Of a stretch of DNA of 49,851 nucleotides, positions 45,563 to 49,851 are shown one piece after another; the stretch's first letter is position 1; each line of letters starts with the position of its first letter. The DNA is taken from the IMG/VR virus record IMGVR_UViG_3300009175_000001, positions 1 through 49,851 of that record. One strand, given 5' to 3'. The notes below the pieces were generated by a model. It had not been told where the DNA came from. It saw nothing but the letters and a program-made list of their open reading frames with translations, and did no database searches. The stretch is from a virus. The position numbers and the translations under genes were made by a program.

Positions 45563-46030
45563 ATGAAGAAGCTCATCCTGTTCGCCATCGCCATCGCCAT
45601 CGGTCTCACCGCGTGTGGGACCACGACCACCACGGCGCCGCCGACCCCCTCCGGGGGGATGACGGCCAGCGAGAAGGCCGAGGTCCAGTACGTGTCCCAG
45701 GGGCTTCAGGCCATCGTCACCGTCTACACCGACCTCGCCGAGAACCTCAAGGCGGGGAACACCGCAGGCATCAAATCTGACGTCGACGCATGGAACACCA
45801 TCGCCAACGACTGGAACGCTCGCCCCGCCGTGGGCGGCAACGTGCAGCACCTCGAAGACCTCTACGGGAAGGCAGGCAACAGCCTGCAGCAACTGTTCGT
45901 GGACGTGAGCGCGATCCTGAATGGCTCCGACTACACGCCAGCCATGAAGCAGGACATCGCCGACTGCGTCGCCGCCATCAACGCCTGCCAGCAGGAGCTG
46001 GACGACCTGACCCTAGTCAACGCCATCTGA
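45563..46030 (+). CDS. Phage lipoprotein
   Basis: ATG 45563 has GGAGG 8 bases upstream. Residues 1-21 are a lipoprotein signal peptide: MKKLILFAIAIAIGLTACGT, with the lipobox LTAC. A Thr/Pro linker follows, then a helical domain (ASEKAEVQYVSQGLQAIVTV; NVQHLEDLYGKAGNSLQQLF) with a Cys pair near the end (DCVAAINACQQ). Secreted to the outside of the host membrane, it could block superinfection or alter the envelope, as many phage lipoproteins do. The 60-base gap before it has TAGGAT as a possible -10 box but no clear -35. Confidence 0.8.
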   Translation: MKKLILFAIAIAIGLTACGTTTTTAPPTPSGGMTASEKAEVQYVSQGLQAIVTVYTDLAENLKAGNTAGIKSDVDAWNTIANDWNARPAVGGNVQHLEDLYGKAGNSLQQLFVDVSAILNGSDYTPAMKQDIADCVAAINACQQELDDLTLVNAI

Positions 46031-46040
46031 GGAGGAGCAC

Positions 46041-46265
46041 ATGGAGGAATATCTCAACAGGGCCTGGGAGTACACCTACGCCGCGAAGAAGGCGGTCAAC
46101 GATGCCATCACCGAGCTGAGCCGAGTCGAGGAGGCCCACGAGGACGAGTCGCTCTTCCAGTACCAGATCGGCCAGGTCGTCGGCATGCTCAAGGTCGCCG
46201 AGGAGGCCGTCAAGTACGCCGAGGACGAGATGGACATCTACCCACTACGTGAGGAGGACCAGTGA
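46041..46265 (+). CDS. Hypothetical helical protein, 74 residues
   Basis: ATG 46041 has GAGGAGGAG upstream. The product is helical and acidic throughout (MEEYLNRAWEYTYAAKKAVN, DAITELSRVEEAHEDESLFQ, GMLKVAEEAVKYAEDEMDIY), probably a helical hairpin. It overlaps the next gene by 4 bases. Function unknown. Confidence 0.7.
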   Translation: MEEYLNRAWEYTYAAKKAVNDAITELSRVEEAHEDESLFQYQIGQVVGMLKVAEEAVKYAEDEMDIYPLREEDQ

Positions 46266-46429
46266 AGAGCAGCAAGTTCATCTCCGAGCTACTCCGGTTC
46301 CGCTACGCAGTGCTGACTCAGGAGACGAGCCACTCGCTGGCGGGGTTCCTCTATCGCCACGACGCGGAGCAGTTCGTCGCCGAGCAGGACTACCCGCACG
46401 AATACGAGATCGTGGAGGAGGACAACTGA
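46262..46429 (+). CDS. Hypothetical protein, 55 residues
   Basis: GTG 46262 overlaps the previous stop as GTGA. The 55-residue product, MKSSKFISELLRFRYAVLTQ and ETSHSLAGFLYRHDAEQFVA then EQDYPHEYEIVEEDN, uses G/C-ending codons, and its stop overlaps the next ATG as TGATG. It is a small helical protein with an acidic end. Function unknown. Confidence 0.65.
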   Translation: MKSSKFISELLRFRYAVLTQETSHSLAGFLYRHDAEQFVAEQDYPHEYEIVEEDN

Positions 46430-46605
46430 TGGCCGTGTACCACGTCCACGTCACCATGCGCGAGCAGCGGACCTACGAAGTAGAGGCCGACTCCATCGAG
46501 GAAGCGGCGGAGCAGGCTGAGTACGGGGAGCTGGGGGACCTGGTGTGGGCCGACCCGTGTCCCGAGATCGACGTCGACGAGGTCACAAGCGTGGAGGAGG
46601 ACTAG
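46429..46605 (+). CDS. Hypothetical protein, 58 residues
   Basis: ATG 46429 has GTGGAGGAGGAC upstream. The product starts with a beta strand and helix, MAVYHVHVTMREQRTYEVEA and DSIEEAAEQAEYGELGDLVW, a pattern like small phage proteins in which a strand VxVxxxxxxxVEAxSxEEAxxxA is followed by an acidic tail. The frame is open upstream but there overlaps the gene at 46,262. Function unknown. Confidence 0.65.
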   Translation: MAVYHVHVTMREQRTYEVEADSIEEAAEQAEYGELGDLVWADPCPEIDVDEVTSVEED

Positions 46606-46911
46606 ATGGCACAGTTCATGGCGGAAGCACGAGGCGATGGGCAGCCGGTCCACCGGCTGGGAAGCAAGGCGAGCGGGGCGGCGGCCAAGGCCCAGGGTTG
46701 GGACTTCGGGGTCAAGGTGCGCATCGCTCACGCGGCGGCGCGCGACAGTGAGGTCGTCTCGATCCTGCTCACCGGGGGCAGCAACGGAAGCCGAGAGACG
46801 ATCTGGCTGCTCGACGTCGACTCAACGGACCGCCTCGACGAGATCGCCGACAAACTGAGGGAGGCAGCAGACTACATCATGAGGCATCCGTCCTCCGGTT
46901 GGCCCCGCTAG
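46606..46911 (+). CDS. Hypothetical protein, 101 residues
   Basis: ATG 46606 directly follows the previous TAG and has GGAGGAGG upstream. The product has an Ala/Gly/Lys-rich N terminus (GSKASGAAAKAQGWDFGVKV), a strand ARDSEVVSILLTGGSNGSRE, WLLDVD, and a C-terminal helix DRLDEIADKLREAADYIMRH. No motif known to me. It is the last gene before a strong promoter. Confidence 0.7.
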   Translation: MAQFMAEARGDGQPVHRLGSKASGAAAKAQGWDFGVKVRIAHAAARDSEVVSILLTGGSNGSRETIWLLDVDSTDRLDEIADKLREAADYIMRHPSSGWPR

Positions 46912-46948
46912 GTGCGCACGCACAACGAGAGGAGGTGGTAGACATCTG

Positions 46949-46977
46949 TTGACAGACCTCGCGGATGAGAGTACTGT
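46949..46977 (+). promoter_or_regulatory. Strong sigma70-type promoter
   Basis: TTGACA (46949-46954), a 17-base spacer and TACTGT (46972-46977) predict a start near 46,984. The leader of about 100 bases has TGGCC-CTGC-GGCCA at its 5' end and a GCGCAC-ACCC-GTGCGT type hairpin near 47,038-47,053, before GGAGACACC and the ATG at 47,083. It should drive the downstream block 47.1-48.2 kb. Confidence 0.85.
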
Positions 46978-47082
46978 GGCCCTGCGGCCACGGCTGCGAG
47001 GAGCTTGACAGCACCAAGAGCGAGAAAAGAGACGGGCGCACACCCGTGCGTCCGCGCATGTGTATACGAGACAGGAGACACC

Positions 47083-47367
47083 ATGAAGAACAGCTACAGG
47101 GTCCAGGACATCGACGCTTACAGCTTCACGGTCCACGAGGGCGAGAAGACGGAGTCGGTCGCTCACGTCTTCCTGGCGCGGAGCAGCAGCTCCAACAAGA
47201 TTCGCGTCGACGACATGCGCTTCACGATCTCGTCCCCGCGCGGCAGCTTCGGGAACGATGAGGTCCAGATCTGGGTCAAGAAGACCCAACTGGACGAGCT
47301 TCAGGACCATGTCAACGGTGTCTGCGCGGCCATCACCAAGCATCTGGAGGAGCTGAACGCACGATGA
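47083..47367 (+). CDS. Hypothetical protein, 94 residues
   Basis: ATG 47083 has CAGGAGACACC upstream and is the first gene after a strong promoter. The product MKNSYRVQDIDAYSFTVHEG continues with beta strands (SVAHVFLARSSSSNKIRVDD, MRFTISSPRGSFGNDEVQIW) and a C-terminal helix. Being the first gene behind the best rightward promoter suggests it is highly expressed. Function unknown. Confidence 0.72.
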   Translation: MKNSYRVQDIDAYSFTVHEGEKTESVAHVFLARSSSSNKIRVDDMRFTISSPRGSFGNDEVQIWVKKTQLDELQDHVNGVCAAITKHLEELNAR

Positions 47368-47540
47368 CCAAGATCCCCGTGCGGGCGGCCATGCGCCGCG
47401 TGACCATGAGCAGGACCAAGCTGGTCTACAGAGGCAACGAAGTGCTGGAGCTGCGCTGGAAGCGGCCCAACGTCATGATGGTGGTCAAGAGGGAGTTCCT
47501 CGTCGACCCCGATGACATGCTGGAAGAGGTGAAAAGGTGA
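47364..47540 (+). CDS. Hypothetical basic protein, 58 residues
   Basis: ATG 47364 overlaps the previous stop as ATGA. The product MTKIPVRAAMRRVTMSRTKL, VYRGNEVLELRWKRPNVMMV, VKREFLVDPDDMLEEVKR is basic with an acidic end and could be a small nucleic-acid-binding protein. The stop shares a base with the next ATG (TGATG). Function unknown. Confidence 0.65.
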   Translation: MTKIPVRAAMRRVTMSRTKLVYRGNEVLELRWKRPNVMMVVKREFLVDPDDMLEEVKR

Positions 47541-47698
47541 TGCTCTACAACGTGTACGTGGAGATTGTTGAGCCGGTCGAGGGATGGCAGGCCGGGATCA
47601 TCCAGACGGGGATCACAAAGGAGGACGCACTGCACGAGGCTGCGGTATGCCTCGACAAAGGATTCGTCGGTGTCATGATCAGCGAGGTGCCAGAGTGA
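47540..47698 (+). CDS. Hypothetical protein, 52 residues
   Basis: ATG 47540 overlaps the previous stop, and an adjacent in-frame GTG at 47537 is an alternative. The product MLYNVYVEIVEPVEGWQAGI, IQTGITKEDALHEAAVCLDK and GFVGVMISEVPE is alpha/beta with a strand-helix-strand order. The stop overlaps the next GTG as GTGA. Function unknown. Confidence 0.65.
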   Translation: MLYNVYVEIVEPVEGWQAGIIQTGITKEDALHEAAVCLDKGFVGVMISEVPE

Positions 47699-47952
47699 GA
47701 GAAGCCACACCACTCAACTGCAAGGCCTGCTTCGAGCCCTTCTACGACGAGGAGGGCATGCAGGTGAGCCGCAAGGTGCAGGTCGAGGTGAGGGCGGAGT
47801 TCAAGGACGCCGACAAGACCTACGCCCAGTCCCTCGCCACGGCCACCTACACGATCGTCGTGTGCGAGGCCTGCGCGAAGGAACTGGCCGAGAAGCACAC
47901 GCAGAACGCAGCGCTGGCGACCATGGGTGACTCGGCCGTCGTGCAGACGTGA
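47695..47952 (+). CDS. Hypothetical zinc-binding protein, 85 residues
   Basis: GTG 47695 overlaps the previous stop. The product has LNCKACFEPF (Cys 9 and 12) and VVCEACAKEL (Cys near 60 and 63), two CxxC pairs about 50 residues apart around a beta-rich stretch (VSRKVQVEVRAEFKDADKTY). They probably bind one zinc ion. Function unknown. Confidence 0.7.
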   Translation: MREATPLNCKACFEPFYDEEGMQVSRKVQVEVRAEFKDADKTYAQSLATATYTIVVCEACAKELAEKHTQNAALATMGDSAVVQT

Positions 47953-47963
47953 AGGGAGGCAGC

Positions 47964-48185
47964 ATGGATGCTGCCCCAGAGGTCGTGCTTGAAGACTTCA
48001 TGACCCTCGACGAGGTCGCGGATGAGACACGCAAGAGCGTGGGCTACTGGTACAAGAGCGACCCCGACACCGGCAAGCCCAACTGGATGCGCCTGCCCGG
48101 CGCGTTCAAGGAAGGGCGTGACGTGCGGGTGCCACGTAGTGGCTACCGCCGCTACCTGTACATGAAGGTGAACGGTCTGGCATGA
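47964..48185 (+). CDS. Excisionase/MerR-like helix-turn-helix DNA-binding protein
   Basis: ATG 47964 has AAGGGAGG upstream; a GTG at 47949 is less likely. The 73-residue product has MTLDEVADETRKSVGYWYKS, then KPNWMRLPGAFKEGRDVRVP and SGYRRYLYMKVNG. This is the helix-turn-helix, wing and strand order of HTH_17/AlpA/Xis-like proteins (LTLxEVAxxxxxSxxTVYxW...GRxxRVxxxxL). No integrase is present, so it is probably a transcription regulator of the early arm, not an excisionase. Confidence 0.65.
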   Translation: MDAAPEVVLEDFMTLDEVADETRKSVGYWYKSDPDTGKPNWMRLPGAFKEGRDVRVPRSGYRRYLYMKVNGLA

Positions 48186-48190
48186 CGAAC

Positions 48191-48219
48191 TTGGCAGGGG
48201 GAGGCGGGCGTGCTACGAT
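48191..48219 (+). promoter_or_regulatory. Sigma70-type promoter
   Basis: TTGGCA (48191-48196), a 17-base spacer and TACGAT (48214-48219) predict a start near 48,226, just after the regulator gene. It opens a leader of about 85 bases before the gene at 48,312. Confidence 0.75.
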
Positions 48220-48225
48220 GCGCCT

Positions 48226-48311
48226 GTTACCTCCTCCTGTCTCGGGGGGTTCGGCCCGCACTTCTCCGGTGTCCTCCGGGTAGCGGGCCGTTCCCCTTTC
48301 AGGAGGTGTGT
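48226..48311 (+). promoter_or_regulatory. Structured leader with anti-Shine-Dalgarno
   Basis: ACCTCCTCCTG at 48,229-48,239 can pair with CAGGAGGT at 48,299-48,306, the ribosome site for the gene at 48,312. Between them CGGCCCGC and GCGGGCCG form an 8-bp stem enclosing CTCCGG and CCTCCGG. The layout allows a fold that hides the ribosome site. Confidence 0.5.
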
Positions 48312-48680
48312 ATGTACCGAGACATGTTCGACAAGCGCTGGGACGATGAGATGGATCGTCTCGACACCATCGAGGCCATGGGCGACGCGCATGGCCCCCC
48401 CGCTCCTTACCCCAAGCCCACCTACGTGGTGGAAAGCCGCGCGGTGGAGTTCAGCGAGGTCTGGACGCCCTACCCCAACCCCCTCTACATGACCCTGCGC
48501 GACAAGATGGGGCGCATCTACTCCATCATGGGCGGGGAGGTGGGACGCCACGCCAAGCACATCCATGTTCGTCCCAACGTGCTCTACGACGTCTCCATCC
48601 AGCAGGCGTCGAGCAGCGCGGCCATCACCTGGATCGACGAGGTCTACGACCCCAAGGAAGACGCCAACAGTGAGCTGTAG
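48312..48680 (+). CDS. Hypothetical protein, 122 residues
   Basis: ATG 48312 has CAGGAGG 6 bases upstream at the end of a structured leader. The product MYRDMFDKRWDDEMDRLDTI continues with AMGDAHGPPAPYPKPTYVVE, a beta-rich part (LYMTLRDKMGRIYSIMGGEV) and ITWIDEVYDPKEDANSEL. Its own promoter and leader suggest special control. Function unknown. Confidence 0.7.
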   Translation: MYRDMFDKRWDDEMDRLDTIEAMGDAHGPPAPYPKPTYVVESRAVEFSEVWTPYPNPLYMTLRDKMGRIYSIMGGEVGRHAKHIHVRPNVLYDVSIQQASSSAAITWIDEVYDPKEDANSEL

Positions 48681-48716
48681 GCCCCACATGCTTCTATCTC
48701 ACACCGAGGAGGACCG

Positions 48717-49325
48717 ATGACGCTCTTCAAAACGCTCAACGGAACCCGTGGCTCCTTCGGCCACGGCGACTACACCGGCTACCTGCCAAAGGGCAAGCGC
48801 CCCGGCAAGTGGCTGCCGAAGGTCACGCCGGTGCTGTGCGAGTCCGGCTACCATGTCTGCCGCGACCTCTCCGAAGTCCTGACGCACGCCGGACCCGAAC
48901 TGTACGAGGTCGAGGTGCGCGGGACCTGCGTCGAGGGCAAAGACAAGGCTGCGTGGGAGCAGGCGCGGCTGGTGAAGCGAGTCCCCGAGTGGGACCAGCG
49001 CACCATGCGCCTCTGGGCCATCGACTGCGCCCGGCGGGTGATGTATATCTCGCCCGACCACGAACTGCTCGACGCGGTGCTCGACGTCTGCGTGGCCTAC
49101 GCCGAGTACGGCGAGGAGTGGGCCGCTGCTCGGGACGCTGCTTGGGACGCTGCTCGGGACGCTGCTTGGGCCGCGAAGGACGCTGCTTGGACCGCTGCTC
49201 GGGACGCTGCTTGGGACGCTGTTTGGACCGCTGCTCGGGCCGCTGAGACGCAGGAGCAGGTCAAGCTGCTGCAGCGGTATCTCGACGGCGAGCAGGGGCC
49301 GTTCGTGGAGACCGCCGATGCCTGA
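48717..49325 (+). CDS. DUF7666-like protein with Ala-Trp-Asp helical repeats
   Basis: ATG 48717 has GGAGGACCG upstream. The 202-residue protein starts with a domain (LFKTLNGTRGSFGHGDYTGY, LPGKW-like segment and VLCESGYHVCRDLSEVLTHA) found with Ala/Trp/Asp repeats in phage and actinobacterial proteins called DUF7666, as far as I remember. Residues about 136-178 are repeats of AAWDAARD, predicted as one long helix with Trp every 8 residues. The C terminus is QEQVKLLQRYLDGEQG. Function unknown. Confidence 0.65.
   Translation: MTLFKTLNGTRGSFGHGDYTGYLPKGKRPGKWLPKVTPVLCESGYHVCRDLSEVLTHAGPELYEVEVRGTCVEGKDKAAWEQARLVKRVPEWDQRTMRLWAIDCARRVMYISPDHELLDAVLDVCVAYAEYGEEWAAARDAAWDAARDAAWAAKDAAWTAARDAAWDAVWTAARAAETQEQVKLLQRYLDGEQGPFVETADA
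49123..49248 (+). repeat. Tandem repeats coding AAWD/AARD units
   Basis: Imperfect 12-bp units GCTGCTTGGGAC and GCTGCTCGGGAC alternate about ten times, with variants GCCGCGAAGGAC and GCTGTTTGGACC. The repeat could change length by slippage without breaking the frame. Confidence 0.85.
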
Positions 49326-49749
49326 CACCCTCGCCGAGTGTTGGAGCAAGCGCGAAGCCGCTGAGGCCCGCGTCGTCGAACTAGAACGCTACCTCAAGGC
49401 AGGCCGCGAGGAGTGGCTGCTGACGAGTAAGGCTCTGGAACAGTACCAAAACGCCTATCACTGTACCGATGATTCTGGAGCGGACTACATCGACAAGTTC
49501 GCTGCCGACTCCGCCCTGCTTGAGTTGGCGGAGATGGTGGAGGAGCGGATAGACATGTCCGTCTGCAACAAGCGGTGCCCGGCATGTGTCGAGTTCACCA
49601 CGGTCTTTCAGATGCCAAAGATGGAGTACATGGGCTGCCTGCGAAAGCAAAGCGATAGCAACACACTAAACAACCGCCATGACGCTCCACTTGGTCAGCC
49701 GTGCCCGTTCTACGCTGCCTGCGAATACGAGGAGGCCGGGGATGAGTGA
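49318..49749 (+). CDS. Hypothetical Cys-rich protein, 143 residues
   Basis: ATG 49318 overlaps the previous gene by 8 bases. The first half is a coiled coil (REAAEARVVELERYLKAGRE; EEWLLTSKALEQYQNAYHC). The second half has CNKRCPACVEF, YMGCLRKQ and PCPFYAACEYEE, a Cys-rich zinc-like domain. Codons in the last 50 residues are less G/C-ending than in neighbours, which may mean a different origin. The stop overlaps the next start (GATGAGTGA). Function unknown. Confidence 0.7.
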   Translation: MPDTLAECWSKREAAEARVVELERYLKAGREEWLLTSKALEQYQNAYHCTDDSGADYIDKFAADSALLELAEMVEERIDMSVCNKRCPACVEFTTVFQMPKMEYMGCLRKQSDSNTLNNRHDAPLGQPCPFYAACEYEEAGDE

Positions 49750-49851
49750 CCTTCGCACACGACTTCCAGCAGTCAAGGCGTGGGACGAAGGCACGACCGA
49801 GATGGAACAGGCTTGCGTGCCGATGTGGCACCTTGGCTGTGAGGCCATCAA
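49742..49851 (+). CDS. Start of the Cys-rich gene that continues at base 1
   Basis: ATG 49742 opens MSDLRTRLPAVKAWDEGTTE and runs off the contig end. Because the last 107 bases repeat the first 107, the same protein continues at bases 1-318, for 106 residues in total. The start lies inside the end of the preceding gene with no separate strong ribosome site, indicating coupled translation. Confidence 0.8.
   Translation, partial: MSDLRTRLPAVKAWDEGTTEMEQACVPMWHLGCEAI
49745..49851. repeat. Terminal direct repeat (right copy)
   Basis: Exact copy of bases 1-107. Removing one copy gives a circular sequence of 49,744 bp. Confidence 0.9.

Noticed and set aside
47964-48185. Excisionase, implying a temperate phage
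   Set aside because: No integrase, attachment site or clear repressor was found, so the HTH protein is called a regulator only.

Overview
The window is one complete phage genome given as a linear contig. The last 107 bases repeat the first 107 exactly, so the molecule closes as a circle of about 49,744 bp, or is circularly permuted, and one gene crosses the join. It is a short-tailed (podovirus-like) phage by gene content: terminase, a portal of about 700 residues, scaffold, SU10-like capsid protein, head-tail adaptor and a large beta-propeller tail protein are present, and no tape measure, sheath or tail tube gene is seen. DNA is GC-rich with strong G/C at third codon positions, GTG and TTG starts are common, and one promoter looks built for a leaderless mRNA. 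These features suggest a high-GC host, perhaps an actinobacterium. The host is an inference.

There are two arms. The leftward (minus) arm runs from about 37,270 down to 6,987 and holds the late genes: terminase small and large subunits, portal, a 3,513-residue virion protein, scaffold, major capsid protein, small head or tail proteins, a glycine-rich adhesin-like protein, adaptor, tail propeller protein, then membrane proteins, a metallophosphoesterase, an HNH protein, a lytic transglycosylase and a holin-like protein. The rightward (plus) arm runs from about 37,489 through the join to 6,901. It starts with many small unknown genes (37.5-49.7 kb), then a DNA-processing block (SSB-like OB protein, Cas4-like nuclease, DnaB helicase, RusA resolvase, HNH protein) and ends with a CHAP endolysin. 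The arms diverge at 37.27-37.49 kb and meet at one bidirectional terminator near 6,957. I see no DNA polymerase, RNA polymerase, integrase or tRNA.

The most interesting part is 39-45 kb. It holds a 644-bp noncoding stretch with TTATGCA repeats and a possible attenuator; two paralogous Lys/Ala/Pro-rich proteins; two copies of a structured 5' leader; and a translationally coupled trio of an amidoligase carrying a Cys/Asp-rich insertion, an 84-residue protein and a gamma-glutamylcyclotransferase-like protein with a zinc ribbon. Amidoligase plus cyclotransferase pairs suggest a peptide or amine conjugation system; here its substrate is unknown.

Two places, the 3' end of dnaB and the start of the early operon at 37.5 kb, show two sensible reading frames over the same DNA. 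They are either overlapping genes, programmed frameshifts or assembly errors.
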